Origin: Mojavia pulchra JT2-VF2
Lineage (GTDB): Bacteria > Cyanobacteriota > Cyanobacteriia > Cyanobacteriales > Nostocaceae
Direction: 5' to 3'
Assembly: GCA_019359325.1 (NCBI GenBank)
Contig: JAHHHN010000001.1
Location: 620,001-684,000, forward strand
DNA length: 64,000 bases
In this document: piece after piece, positions 35,922-45,380 of the stretch
How positions within the stretch are numbered: position 1 is the first letter of the stretch
Layout: the number at the start of each line of letters is the position of its first letter
The notes under the pieces: model-generated
Database searches by the model: none
Told to the model about the DNA's origin: nothing
The model's input: only the letters and a program-made list of their open reading frames with translations
Position numbers and translations under genes: made by a program

Positions 35922-38102
35922 ATGCAGGTACTACGTTGTTCTCCCAAGCAAGAAATTCTGAGCCTTAACGTTAGTTTAGGACGTGGTGGTGAAGCTTGTA
36001 TCTATGCGGTGCCATCCGATAGTAACTCAGTGGCAAAGGTTTATCACAAACCTACAGTTGCCCACGCTTATAAACTGCAAGCAATGCTTGCTAATCCGCC
36101 AGAAAACCCTACGGCTACCTTGGGGCATATTTCTATTGCTTGGCCACAGGATCTGTTGCGATCGGTAGATGGTAGTAATCGGATTATCGGCTTTTTAATG
36201 CCGCGCATTCGGGGGATGCGTCCGATAATCGACTTTTACAACCCCAGAACTCGCCGTCAACACTGTCCTTTATTCAACTATCAGTACCTGCTTCGCACTG
36301 CTCGAAATCTGGCGGCGGCTTTTGCTGCATTGCACGCTAGTGGATATTGTATTGGCGATGTGAATGAGTCGAATATCTTGGTTAGCGATACAGCACTGGT
36401 AACCTTAGTAGACACGGACTCTTTTCAGGTAATCGATCCAGACAGCAATGCTGTTTACCGCTGTCCTGTAGGCAAACCAGAGTTTACGCCACCGGAATTA
36501 CAAAATAAAATTTTTGCACAGTACGATCGCGAAATTGCTCATGACTTGTTTGGGTTAGCGGTGCTGATATTTCAACTACTAATGGAAGGCACGCACCCGT
36601 TTTCTGGTATCTTTCAAGGTGCAGGCGAGCCGCCAGCCTACGAAGCACGAATTTCTGCTGGTCATTTCACTTACAGTAAAAATCGACAAGTACCTTATCT
36701 TCCAACTCCCATCGCACCTGCTTGGGCAATACTCCATCCTAGCTTGCAAGAACTGTTTGTACGTTGTTTTGAGGATGGACATAACGACCCACATCTGCGT
36801 CCTAGCGCCCAAAACTGGATGCTGGCAATAGCTGAAGCTGAAGATAGCCTTGTTAATTGTACTGTTAATCCCCAGCATATATATAACAACCACCAGCAAG
36901 TATGCCCTTGGTGTGAACGTACCCTACGATTAGGCGGACGTGACCCATTCCCATCACCTCAAGCAATAGCAGCAAGAGAACATCTCAAACCTCGAACTCC
37001 AGCCAAAAGGCGCTACGCTCAGAAGCCACGTTTACCACAGCCAGCTATTCCATTACAACCAGTTAACCATTGGCAGCCAGTATTTACCCAAAATACTGGT
37101 ATTTATAAATCTCCCAAACAGCGGAAATGGTATCCTGTGGTGTTGTGCTTGCTCGGTTTTGGTTTATTAGGCTATTTGGATGTAATGGTTAAATTTACGC
37201 GCCCATTTATATCTCAAAATGCCTATACTCAACAAACCTTGATGTCTCGGCAGAAAAATAATACTAAAAATCTCAGCTTTGCGGATTACTATAAGCAGGG
37301 TCATGCAGCTTACAAAATTCGTAATTATGAGCAAGCAGTTGAAAATTTTAACCAAGCCATAGAACAAGAACCCGAAAACGCGAAAGCTCGTGTTAACCGA
37401 GGTAATGCTCGTTATAATCTGAAAGATTATGAAGGAGCGCTTACAGACTACACCGAAGCTTTGCAAATCAATCCTCGTGAAGTCAAAGCTTTTGTCAATC
37501 GGGGCAATGTTCGCTATATGCTTGCTGAATATAGTAACGATCCTGATAAAGAGTATAATCAAGCGATCGCTGATTTTAATCGGGCGCTGACCCTGAATAA
37601 TAAGGAAGTTGAAGCTTATCTGAGGCGGGGCGTTGTCCGCTCCCAAATTGCTAAATATAGCGGTGACTCTCAAAAAGATTATAAAAGAGCATTAGATGAT
37701 TTTAGCTACGCGATTAGTCTCAATCCATCTAAAGCAGAAGCTTATTTTCAAAGGGGTATCGTCCATTCTCAAATAGCACAATATAGCAGCGAATACGATC
37801 AAGAATATAAGTTAGCGATCGCAGACTTTAACCAAGCAATACGCATCAATTCTAAATTAGGCAAAGTTTATCTCAAACGAGGTATGATTCGCTATGAACT
37901 TGCACAATATGGAGGCCCTGAAGCTGAGAGCAATCGTCTCAAAGCAATTGAAGATTTGCAAACAGCTGCCCAAGTCTCCCTTGAGCAAGAAGATATGGAG
38001 AATTACCAGCAAGCCCTTAGTAGTATCTGTATTGTTGTAGAAAACAAATGTGATACTTTACTCCAAAGTACAAGTATGTGGGATGCTCAAGGAATCAAAT
38101 AG
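35922..38102 (+). CDS. Ser/Thr-kinase-like protein with TPR repeats (YegI-like)
   Basis: A 726-aa protein. Residues about 10-305 form a protein-kinase fold: Gly-rich loop LGRGGEACIY, Lys39 (VAKVYHK), catalytic loop GDVNESNILV with Asp146 and Asn151 in place of the HRDxxxxN form, and metal Asp in VDTDSF (Asp164 or 166) instead of DFG. A CPWC pair (328-331) just after the kinase suggests a small zinc site. One membrane helix at about 408-426 (VVLCLLGFGLLGYLDVMV) separates it from C-terminal TPRs (about 440-700; e.g. YEQAVENFNQAIEQEPENAK and LKDYEGALTDYTEALQINP). The kinase would be cytoplasmic and the TPRs on the other side or, if the helix is not inserted, all soluble. Third gene of the triad. 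Confidence 0.88.
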   Translation: MQVLRCSPKQEILSLNVSLGRGGEACIYAVPSDSNSVAKVYHKPTVAHAYKLQAMLANPPENPTATLGHISIAWPQDLLRSVDGSNRIIGFLMPRIRGMRPIIDFYNPRTRRQHCPLFNYQYLLRTARNLAAAFAALHASGYCIGDVNESNILVSDTALVTLVDTDSFQVIDPDSNAVYRCPVGKPEFTPPELQNKIFAQYDREIAHDLFGLAVLIFQLLMEGTHPFSGIFQGAGEPPAYEARISAGHFTYSKNRQVPYLPTPIAPAWAILHPSLQELFVRCFEDGHNDPHLRPSAQNWMLAIAEAEDSLVNCTVNPQHIYNNHQQVCPWCERTLRLGGRDPFPSPQAIAAREHLKPRTPAKRRYAQKPRLPQPAIPLQPVNHWQPVFTQNTGIYKSPKQRKWYPVVLCLLGFGLLGYLDVMVKFTRPFISQNAYTQQTLMSRQKNNTKNLSFADYYKQGHAAYKIRNYEQAVENFNQAIEQEPENAKARVNRGNARYNLKDYEGALTDYTEALQINPREVKAFVNRGNVRYMLAEYSNDPDKEYNQAIADFNRALTLNNKEVEAYLRRGVVRSQIAKYSGDSQKDYKRALDDFSYAISLNPSKAEAYFQRGIVHSQIAQYSSEYDQEYKLAIADFNQAIRINSKLGKVYLKRGMIRYELAQYGGPEAESNRLKAIEDLQTAAQVSLEQEDMENYQQALSSICIVVENKCDTLLQSTSMWDAQGIK

Positions 38103-38179
38103 TGGCAAAAAAGTAAATTTTGTCACTAGTTTATCATTAGTGGATTGTTGGCCTTAATTGCAAAAAATCAAGCATAATC

Positions 38180-38210
38180 AGGGTTGGCTCGTGCTAACCC
38201 TATTTATTTT
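38180..38210 (+). terminator. Rho-independent terminator of the triad
   Basis: AGGGTTGGC (38180-38188) pairs with GCTAACCCT (38193-38201) with one G-T wobble and a four-base loop (TCGT), followed by ATTTATTTT. It stands 78 bases after the stop codon of the kinase gene and separates the triad from the polysaccharide island. Confidence 0.8.
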
Positions 38211-38847
38211 ATGGGTTATATTTATATTTGATCTAAGCATTTAATTTTACCCGTTATAAATATTTATAAATCTTTCACATATAAAAGATTTTTATTTATC
38301 TGACCTTTACAAAAAATCAAGAAAATCTCGTTAGATTGTTTACGTAGAAAAATAAATGGGAAATAAATTTTTCTCGATTCCAGGTGCAACCGCTTCATCT
38401 TAACGAGAAACTTTAATGAAGGCTGAAGTATGAAGGATGAAATAATATCAAGTTCGCTTAATTACTTATAATTCTAAAATCTCCAGATATCTGTGTCGCA
38501 ACATCTTGGCGTCAGCCTTAATTATAAGTTTTTATCCGAATCTGATATTACCTCACGCATCAAAAGCAAAGCCATTACTAACATCTCTCAAAACCCTTGA
38601 ATTTTAAATTGAGGAAAAGCTTCAAAACCCTGCATCCTCGTTATCGAGTAACAAAATTGAAGGGATGGGGCATAAATCTCGTCCAGAAAGTGCAAGGAAT
38701 AAATCAAGTTTCTACTTTATTCTGCCCTAAGCTGCGGATTTTCCTTAAGAGTATAAGAAGCTATATAAAGAGAATTACATCCTTTACGCTTCAGACTTTT
38801 TTAGTCCAATAAGTATTAACCTACCTGCAAAACTTTGAGGTAATTAC
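38211..38847. other. Leader region of the HEP island
   Basis: About 640 bases before the first island gene. This is the place to expect the developmentally regulated promoter of the leading genes. I could not find a clean NtcA site (GTA-N8-TAC) or a heterocyst-type -35 motif by eye. A short frame at 38,597-38,812 has no RBS and no family features, and I do not call it. GAGG lies ahead of the rfbF ATG. Confidence 0.4.
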
Positions 38848-39621
38848 ATGAAAGCAGTAATTTTGGCTGGAGGTCTTGGTACACGCCTGAGTGAAGAAAC
38901 CAGTATCAGACCTAAGCCGATGGTAGAGATTGGTGGTAAGCCAATTTTATGGCACATAATGAAGATTTACTCTGCTCACGGCATTAATGACTTTATTATC
39001 TGTTGCGGGTACAAAGGGTACATCATTAAGGAGTATTTTGCTAACTACTTCTTGCATATGTCAGATGTTACCTTCGATATGCGATTTAACCAGATGAACG
39101 TACATTCTGGTTATGCTGAACCTTGGCGAGTCACCTTAGTAAATACAGGTGATCAGACAATGACAGGTGGACGCTTAAAAAGAGTCAGAGAACATCTTGG
39201 CAATGACACTTTTTGTTTCACCTATGGTGATGGTGTTAGTGATGTAAATATTACAGAATTAATTAAGTTACATAAAGAACAAAAGACCTTAGCAACACTA
39301 ACAGCAGTTCAGCCAGCAGGACGATTTGGTGCAATTTCTTTAGGACAAGAACAAACTAAAATCACTAGCTTTCGAGAAAAGCCAGAAGGTGATGGTGCGT
39401 GGATTAATGGCGGTTATTTTATTTTAGAACCGGAAGTTATCAATTTTATTGCTGATGACGCCACCGTTTGGGAGAAAGAACCATTAGAAAAGCTAGCTGA
39501 TATGGAACAGTTATCGGCTTATAAACATAGTGGTTTTTGGCAACCGATGGATACATTACGTGATAAAAACTATCTAGAAGAGCTATGGAAGAGTGATCAA
39601 GCTCCTTGGAAAGTGTGGTAG
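38848..39621 (+). CDS. rfbF: Glucose-1-phosphate cytidylyltransferase
   Basis: A 257-aa RfbF, which makes CDP-glucose from CTP and glucose 1-phosphate. It has the nucleotidyltransferase start [20 protein letters not shown], then [18 protein letters not shown], the family-specific FDMRFNQM region, [11 protein letters not shown] (the metal-binding Asp), [10 protein letters not shown] and [13 protein letters not shown]. Length is exactly as usual. GAGGT stands seven bases before the ATG. It opens the HEP island. The usual next enzyme, CDP-glucose 4,6-dehydratase (RfbG), is not encoded next to it. Confidence 0.95.
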   Translation: MKAVILAGGLGTRLSEETSIRPKPMVEIGGKPILWHIMKIYSAHGINDFIICCGYKGYIIKEYFANYFLHMSDVTFDMRFNQMNVHSGYAEPWRVTLVNTGDQTMTGGRLKRVREHLGNDTFCFTYGDGVSDVNITELIKLHKEQKTLATLTAVQPAGRFGAISLGQEQTKITSFREKPEGDGAWINGGYFILEPEVINFIADDATVWEKEPLEKLADMEQLSAYKHSGFWQPMDTLRDKNYLEELWKSDQAPWKVW

Positions 39622-39679
39622 TAAATAAATTATCTACACAAAACACTCATTTATTATCATTTATAGCGCAATAATAGCA

Positions 39680-40888
39680 ATGTACGATTTTGCAGTTATC
39701 GGTGGGGGAATAGTTGGACTCTCTACAGGGATGGCTTTAGGTAAACGCTATCCCAATGCACAGATTTTAATTTTAGAAAAAGAGAGCAAGTGGGCATTTC
39801 ACCAAACAGGTAATAACAGCGGTGTAATTCACTCTGGCATATACTATAAGCCAGGAAGTTTCAAAGCGAAATTTTGCCGTGACGGTTCTCGCTCAATGGT
39901 AGAGTTTTGCCAAGAATATGGCATTGATCATGAAATTTGTGGTAAGGTAATTGTTGCCACTACAAAAGAAGAATTACCACGCCTAGAAAATCTCTACAAA
40001 CGCGGCTTAGAAAATGGTATATCAGTAGAGAGAATCAGCCCAGAAGAAGTTAGAGAAATTGAACCCCATGTCAGTTGTGCAGCTGGTATTAAAGTATTTT
40101 CTACAGGTATTGTTAATTACAAACAAGTTTGTGAGAAATACGCTGAGTTAATTCAAAAACAGGGGGGAGATTTACGCCTTAATACAAAAGTGGAGAAAAT
40201 CCTCTCTAGTGGCAAACATCAGGTACTGGAAACAAACAACGGCAGCTTTGAAACTCGCTTTGTAATTAATTGTACCGGATTGCATAGCGATCGCGTTGCT
40301 AAATTAGGACAAGTTGAACCCCACGCTAAAATAGTGCCCTTCCGGGGAGAATACTACGAACTCACTCCAGAAAAACGCTATCTGGTAAAGACTCTAATTT
40401 ACCCAGTTCCTAATCCAGATTTTCCCTTCCTGGGTGTCCACTTTACCCGCATGATTGATGGTAGTGTTCATGCAGGGCCAAATGCGGTTCTCAGCCTCAA
40501 ACGCGAAGGCTATAAAAAAACTGACTTTGATTTACGGGACTTTGCAGAGGTAATGGCTTACCCTGGGTTTTGGAAATTGGCAGCGAAACACGCTGATGAG
40601 GGAATTCAGGAAATTATTCGTTCCTTTAGTAAAGCAGCTTTCGTTAAAAGCTTGCAAAAACTGATTCCAGAAGTCCAAGCCAAAGATTTAGTTCCTACCC
40701 ATGCGGGAGTTCGCGCTCAAGCTTTGATGAATAACGGCTCTCTTGTAGATGACTTTTTGATTGTTCAAGGTCAAAACTCTGTTCATGTTTGCAATGCTCC
40801 TTCCCCCGCTGCTACTTCTTCTCTGGAAATCGGCAAAGCGATCGTGGCACAAATTCCTGAACCATCACATCTTGCAGTAGCAATGTAG
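39680..40888 (+). CDS. lhgO: LhgO-like L-2-hydroxyglutarate oxidase
   Basis: A 402-aa FAD oxidase of the DAO family. The FAD motif is AVIGGGIVGLSTGMALGKRY (residues 5-24), followed by the family-typical QTGNNSGVIHSGIYYKPGSF and KAKFCRDG, RGEYYELTPE, PNPDFPFLGVHFTRMIDGSV and C-terminal THAGVRAQAL. These match L-2-hydroxyglutarate dehydrogenases (LhgO/L2HGDH), which feed electrons to quinones. Its place between rfbF and glycosyltransferase genes implies a role in making an island-specific sugar or 2-hydroxy acid, or only co-regulation. Substrate cannot be decided by reading. Confidence 0.88.
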   Translation: MYDFAVIGGGIVGLSTGMALGKRYPNAQILILEKESKWAFHQTGNNSGVIHSGIYYKPGSFKAKFCRDGSRSMVEFCQEYGIDHEICGKVIVATTKEELPRLENLYKRGLENGISVERISPEEVREIEPHVSCAAGIKVFSTGIVNYKQVCEKYAELIQKQGGDLRLNTKVEKILSSGKHQVLETNNGSFETRFVINCTGLHSDRVAKLGQVEPHAKIVPFRGEYYELTPEKRYLVKTLIYPVPNPDFPFLGVHFTRMIDGSVHAGPNAVLSLKREGYKKTDFDLRDFAEVMAYPGFWKLAAKHADEGIQEIIRSFSKAAFVKSLQKLIPEVQAKDLVPTHAGVRAQALMNNGSLVDDFLIVQGQNSVHVCNAPSPAATSSLEIGKAIVAQIPEPSHLAVAM

Positions 40889-40904
40889 AGTCTTAAGTTA
40901 AAAG

Positions 40905-41082
40905 TGCTGAGTCCTGAGTAACGAGTGTTGAGTAAAAGATTGGTGGCTTTATTTACTTAGTACGGCTTTGCATAAGTTCGTAGTTTTTTAAACGCAGAGA
41001 GACGCAGAGTATTTTCACACGTTAATTTGCTACAAATTGATGAAATGCTGTACTCAGTACTCACAACTCAGCACTCAGCAAT
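40905..41082. repeat. Dispersed repeat block (ACTCAGC-type and CGCAGAG-type)
   Basis: The gap between the LhgO-like and the GT8 gene contains AGTGCTGAGTCCTGAGTAACG (first 20 bases from about 40,902) and, in opposite orientation, CTCAGTACTCACAACTCAGC (from about 41,050). Between them is AACGCAGAGAGACGCAGAG (about 40,992-41,010). Both sequence types recur in this window (28.2 kb and 47.6 kb), showing that they are genome-dispersed repeats and not part of a gene. Confidence 0.7.
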
Positions 41083-41114
41083 GCCCACACTAATAAGTTA
41101 TTAAGGTTAAATTC

Positions 41115-42056
41115 ATGGCAGTTATATCAGATTTACAGCCCATGGCTGTTGTTTGTGCTGCTGATAATAACTATGCAATGCCTCTTGCTGTTACAGTTCG
41201 TTCAGCACTTGCCAATGTTAAAAGCGATCGCAAGATATCTTTATTTGTTCTGGATGGAGGAATTAGTAAATTCAACAAACGCAAGATTACCAAATCCCTC
41301 GGATCAGAACAGATTGATATTTCATGGATACAGATAGATAATGCGCTGTTGAATAATTTGGTATTGACCAGGCATTTAACAGTTACTTCCTATTATCGTC
41401 TTCTACTTACTGAATTTTTAACGCCAGAGTTTGATAAAGCAATTTATCTAGATACAGACATGGTAATAACGGGTAATTTAGAAGAGCTATGGAATATTGA
41501 TTTAGAAGACAAATATGTACTAGCAGTCCAAGATGATGTTGAAATGAATATTTCAATGTGTAATGGGCTAAGAAATTATCAAGAAGTCGGAATCTGCCCA
41601 GATTATAAATATTTTAATTCCGGACTTTTAGTAATTAACTTGGAAAAGTGGAGAAGGGAAAAAATAGGAGAAAGAGTTATTGAATACATAAAACAAAATA
41701 GAGAATATGTCAGGCATGATCAAGATGGTTTAAACGCAGTTCTTGCTGGCAAATGGGGAGAAATTCATCCAAGGTGGAATCAGATGCCCAAAATTTATGA
41801 TTACTCATCATGGAAAGAAAGTCCTTTTACAGAAGATGTCTATAACCAATTACTGCATCAGCCTTATATTATTCACTTTACTAATGCTCCTAAACCCTGG
41901 TGTTCCGGATTACGAACTAAATGTAAACATCCTAAGAAAGATGTATTTTTTCAATATCTTGACATGACAGCTTGGTCAGGCTGGCGGGATACTATGTGGA
42001 GACGTATGAGCCGAAGATTTATGAAATTAATATTAGTAAATACTTCTAAGCTCTGA
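41115..42056 (+). CDS. Glycosyltransferase family 8
   Basis: A 313-aa retaining GT-A transferase of the LgtC/glycogenin type. It starts with the nucleotide-binding strand AVVCAADNNYAMPLAVTVRS, has the metal-binding DTD (113-115) in KAIYLDTDMVITGNLEELW, the acceptor-side motif YFNSGLLVINLEKWR, DQDGLNAVLAGKW and the closing HFTNAPKPW. All family landmarks are intact. AAGGTT precedes the ATG. It probably uses UDP-glucose or UDP-galactose to build the HEP repeat unit; the donor is inferred from the family. Confidence 0.9.
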   Translation: MAVISDLQPMAVVCAADNNYAMPLAVTVRSALANVKSDRKISLFVLDGGISKFNKRKITKSLGSEQIDISWIQIDNALLNNLVLTRHLTVTSYYRLLLTEFLTPEFDKAIYLDTDMVITGNLEELWNIDLEDKYVLAVQDDVEMNISMCNGLRNYQEVGICPDYKYFNSGLLVINLEKWRREKIGERVIEYIKQNREYVRHDQDGLNAVLAGKWGEIHPRWNQMPKIYDYSSWKESPFTEDVYNQLLHQPYIIHFTNAPKPWCSGLRTKCKHPKKDVFFQYLDMTAWSGWRDTMWRRMSRRFMKLILVNTSKL

Positions 42057-42163
42057 AAATTTTTTTGAAATATTACCCCTCTTCATTTGAGCTAAGTTTC
42101 TCTACAAGGGTAATTTTTGAAGGCAATAGGAAGCAACTAATCAATACAAAGGATTTGGCTAGA

Positions 42164-43192
42164 ATGAAAATATTAGTAACTGGAACAGAAGGTTATCTCG
42201 GTTCATTATTACCTCCTCTGTTAATTGAACGAGGACACGAAGTTATTGGTATAGATACTGGCTTCTATAAAGTTGGTTGGCTGTATAACGGTACTGAGGT
42301 GACAGCCAAAACTTTCAATAAAGATATCCGCAACATCATTTTGAAAGACCTGCAAGGAGTCGAAGCAGTAGTTCACATGGCGGAACTCTCCAACGACCCC
42401 ACCGGACAACTAGCACCTAACATTACCTACGATATCAATCATCACGGTTCAGTTCGCCTCGCTAAATTGGCTAAAGAAGCAGGTGTACGTCGCTTTGTAT
42501 ATATGTCTTCTTGTAGCGTCTACGGCGTAGCTACAGAGGGTGACGTTACAGAAGAATCTCCTATTAATCCCCAAACAGCCTACGCAGAATGTAAAACCCT
42601 AGTAGAACGAGATGTCATGCTATTAGGTGATGATGACTTCTCACCTACCTTTATGCGTAACGCCACAGCCTTTGGTGCTTCACCCAGAATGCGGTTTGAT
42701 ATTGTGTTAAACAACTTAGCAGGGTTGGCATGGACTACCAAAGAAATCAAAATGACCAGCGATGGTACACCTTGGCGTCCATTGGTTCACGCGCTGGATA
42801 TATGCAAAGCAATTGTCTGTGCCATTGAAGCTCCCCGTGACATTGTACACAAGCAAATCTTCAACGTGGGAGATACTGCAAACAACTACCGAGTTAAAGA
42901 AATTGCTGAAATCATTGCAGATATTTTTATAGGCTGTAAATTGTCTTTTGGGGAAAACGGCGCAGACAACCGCAGCTATCGCGTATCCTTCGAGAAAATT
43001 AACACCATGCTACCTGGATTTAAATGCGATTGGAATGCACAGCTTGGTGCTCAACAGCTATTTAATCTGTTCAATCAAATTGATATGGCTGAAGATACCT
43101 TTTTGTTTAGAGGATTTACGCGTTTAAAACAGTTAGAGTATCTTATTCGCACAGAGCAACTTGACAAAGACTTCTTTTGGAATCACAAGTAG
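42164..43192 (+). CDS. NAD-dependent sugar epimerase/dehydratase (extended SDR)
   Basis: A 342-aa protein from ATG 42164; the frame is open 33 codons upstream but the SDR fold starts at MKILVTGTEGYLG, the GxxGxxG cofactor loop. The catalytic triad is seen in YMSSCSVYG (Ser) and the YxxxK pair AYAECKTLVE. DINHHGSVRLAKLAKEAGV and FNVGDTANNYRVKEI are further SDR marks. It should act on an NDP-sugar, plausibly the CDP-glucose made by the rfbF product, but whether as dehydratase or epimerase is open. A perfect-looking hairpin follows the stop codon. Confidence 0.88.
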   Translation: MKILVTGTEGYLGSLLPPLLIERGHEVIGIDTGFYKVGWLYNGTEVTAKTFNKDIRNIILKDLQGVEAVVHMAELSNDPTGQLAPNITYDINHHGSVRLAKLAKEAGVRRFVYMSSCSVYGVATEGDVTEESPINPQTAYAECKTLVERDVMLLGDDDFSPTFMRNATAFGASPRMRFDIVLNNLAGLAWTTKEIKMTSDGTPWRPLVHALDICKAIVCAIEAPRDIVHKQIFNVGDTANNYRVKEIAEIIADIFIGCKLSFGENGADNRSYRVSFEKINTMLPGFKCDWNAQLGAQQLFNLFNQIDMAEDTFLFRGFTRLKQLEYLIRTEQLDKDFFWNHK

Positions 43193-43222
43193 CTAAATTA
43201 AGGTAAACAAACAAGACTATTT

Positions 43223-43250
43223 TTCCGGATCAAATCTTTTTGATTCGGAA
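43223..43250. terminator. 12-bp hairpin after the SDR gene
   Basis: TTCCGGATCAAA (43223-43234) pairs with TTTGATTCGGAA (43239-43250) with one G-T wobble and a TCTT loop, 30 bases after the SDR stop codon. It is not followed by a long T run on the plus strand (TTATCACTTA), so it may be a partial terminator or processing hairpin inside the island. Confidence 0.55.
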
Positions 43251-43440
43251 TTATCACTTAGAATAAATTACTTTTTCAGTACGCTGATTATGAGAATTAA
43301 ATATAAAATTACATCTCACTTACGTAACTTCATTTGATTCACTGTAAATGATACTGCAAGCAATCAGCGGTTAGTATATTGATTGCTTCGGAATCCCTGC
43401 GTCAATAAATAGTAACAACCAACACCGAATTAATAATGAG

Positions 43441-44463
43441 ATGATAAGCGATAATCCAAGTAAATTACTCACTATTGCTATCCCTACTTATAATCGTGCT
43501 GAACTACTGGATAAACAGTTAGCTTGGTTAGCTCAAGCTATCGTCGGCTTTGAATCTGACTGTGAAATTTTAGTTTCTGATAATTGTTCAACTGACACAA
43601 CACAGGATGTTATTAGCAAGTGGCAATTATTACTCACAAATATAACCTTTAAATCTAATAAAAACTCGGAAAATTTAGGCGTAATGAGAAATATTCATTA
43701 TTGTCTAAATTTTGCTACAACTAAATATGTTTGGACTATTGGTGATGACGATCCAATTCAGGTTAGATCTGTTGCGTATGTCATCAACAAACTCAAACAA
43801 CACGAGGATTTATCATTATTATTTCTTAATTTTTCTGGTCGTAACAAAATTACTGGGGAAGCAGTCCATCCACCAACAATAGTTGATAACCGCTGGTTTG
43901 ATGCTGATAGTGAAAATGGTCTTGGCAATGGCAAGGCAATATTTGAACATTGTTTTGCTAAAAGTATCGGTGCAGTCATCTTCTTGACTGCTAGTGTCTA
44001 CCGTACTGACTTAGTAAAACAAGCTCTGCAAATTTGGCAAGATGCTGCAAATAATTGGATATCTTTAGCATATTTAGCTGGTTATTGTGCTGCTAAGGGG
44101 AATGTAATTGTCACTAAAGATACTTTTTTAGAATGTATTGTTGGTGTGAGTTATTGGCAGAAAGAGCCAAGGTCGGCACTGTTAATGCAATACAAACACA
44201 TACCTGAAGTTATTTTAAAACTTGAACAGAGTGGCTATTCTAAGCAGTTTTGCCGAAGAATGCTTTTGCAGAATGGTAGAGAAGTTAGCTTAAAAGTTTT
44301 TTTAGGTGCTTTGAGAAGATGGCCTATGTCAGCCATAACAACAGTAATTCCTTTTTTAGCTTTAATCGGCTTATCTGCTTTAGATATAGTGAGTTTAAAA
44401 GAGTTTAAGCTTGCTGAAACAACTGAAATATTGGCTCAAAAATTACAAAAAAAAAAGCCATAA
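43441..44463 (+). CDS. Glycosyltransferase family 2
   Basis: A 340-aa GT-A transferase. The start is LLTIAIPTYNRAELLDKQLA, followed by EILVSDNCSTDTTQDVISKW and the metal site WTIGDDDPIQ (DDD, about residues 103-105). A C-terminal hydrophobic stretch (about 294-320, SAITTVIPFLALIGLSALDI) may attach it to the membrane. The 248-base upstream gap suggests it may have its own promoter. Role: addition of a sugar to the lipid-linked HEP unit, by context. Confidence 0.9.
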   Translation: MISDNPSKLLTIAIPTYNRAELLDKQLAWLAQAIVGFESDCEILVSDNCSTDTTQDVISKWQLLLTNITFKSNKNSENLGVMRNIHYCLNFATTKYVWTIGDDDPIQVRSVAYVINKLKQHEDLSLLFLNFSGRNKITGEAVHPPTIVDNRWFDADSENGLGNGKAIFEHCFAKSIGAVIFLTASVYRTDLVKQALQIWQDAANNWISLAYLAGYCAAKGNVIVTKDTFLECIVGVSYWQKEPRSALLMQYKHIPEVILKLEQSGYSKQFCRRMLLQNGREVSLKVFLGALRRWPMSAITTVIPFLALIGLSALDIVSLKEFKLAETTEILAQKLQKKKP

Positions 44464-44497
44464 AACAAAACAAATCTCTATAGAATTTATATAATTA

Positions 44498-45349
44498 ATG
44501 TTTAACAGTATTAGACGCAAACTATTGGCAATATATTCTGACGTAAGCTGTGCGATCGCACGTTGGAAATATCAAAATAATTTACCTGGATTAGAACGAA
44601 GCGATCGCCTAATTCTAGATGCTCTTAAACGGGATGGTGTTTACCTCACAACACTCGCAGATTTAGGATTAGACTCTACCACAAACTTGCTCAAAGCTGC
44701 TTACCAGCAATTATCCCAGATGGAAGCGGCTAATAACGAGCATTTGGATGAGAAGTGGCCCCAAATTTGTACAGTTACAGATTTACCAGAAATTTCTGCC
44801 TGGGCAACAGAGAAAAGACTACTCAACATCATCGAAAATTATATCGGTCTTCCTATTACTTTTCACGGTGTCCACTTACGCAAAGATTTTCCTAGCGAAA
44901 ATCAATTTGGGACATTGCTGTGGCATAGCGACGCTGAAGACCGCCGCATTATCAAAATCTTTATTTACCTCAATGATGTGGCAGAAAATACCGGGCCATT
45001 TGAATATATTCCGCGTTCTTTAACTCCCTCATTTAGCTGGAAATATTTGCGACTTTATTACAAACTTTGGCAGTCACGCTATATGGGTATTAACGATGAA
45101 CAAGTAAAAGCAGTCATTCCTAAATCAGCTTGGAAATCTTGTCCAGGCCCAGCAGGTACAGTGATTTTTGTAGATACAAAAAATGTTTTGCATCACGGCA
45201 CAGTACGCACAGAAGAACGGTCATCACTATTTTTCTGTTACACTGCTAACCCTCCTGAAAGACCAGAACTTTGCGCGCAATATTGGGATGATACTTTTGC
45301 CAGACCAGAGTTCAGTCCTTCCTTACAACCTGTTGAAATACCTAGTTAA
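44498..45349 (+). CDS. PhyH-like Fe(II)/2-oxoglutarate dioxygenase
   Basis: A 283-aa protein. The iron-binding triad of this fold can be read: H-x-D in GTLLWHSDAEDRR (about residues 145-150) and the distal His in NVLHHGTVRTEERSSLFF, where the following Arg would bind 2-oxoglutarate. NDVAENTGPFEYIPRS lies between, as in phytanoyl-CoA dioxygenase-like proteins. Enzymes of this class hydroxylate small molecules, including some sugars and lipids. In this island it may modify a HEP precursor; that is inference. It starts 34 bases after the GT2 gene. Confidence 0.82.
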   Translation: MFNSIRRKLLAIYSDVSCAIARWKYQNNLPGLERSDRLILDALKRDGVYLTTLADLGLDSTTNLLKAAYQQLSQMEAANNEHLDEKWPQICTVTDLPEISAWATEKRLLNIIENYIGLPITFHGVHLRKDFPSENQFGTLLWHSDAEDRRIIKIFIYLNDVAENTGPFEYIPRSLTPSFSWKYLRLYYKLWQSRYMGINDEQVKAVIPKSAWKSCPGPAGTVIFVDTKNVLHHGTVRTEERSSLFFCYTANPPERPELCAQYWDDTFARPEFSPSLQPVEIPS

Positions 45350-45380
45350 TTTTTCCTAAAAATTCTTTTTGAGGTTAATT

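Noticed and set aside
38597-38812. 71-codon frame ahead of rfbF
   Set aside because: No RBS, no recognisable motifs, and it lies where the island promoter is expected.
38211-38847. NtcA-type site or heterocyst TCCGGA promoter motif before the island
   Set aside because: No GTA-N8-TAC with a properly spaced -10 box was found; a TCCGGA at 43,225 is part of a hairpin after a gene, not an upstream promoter.
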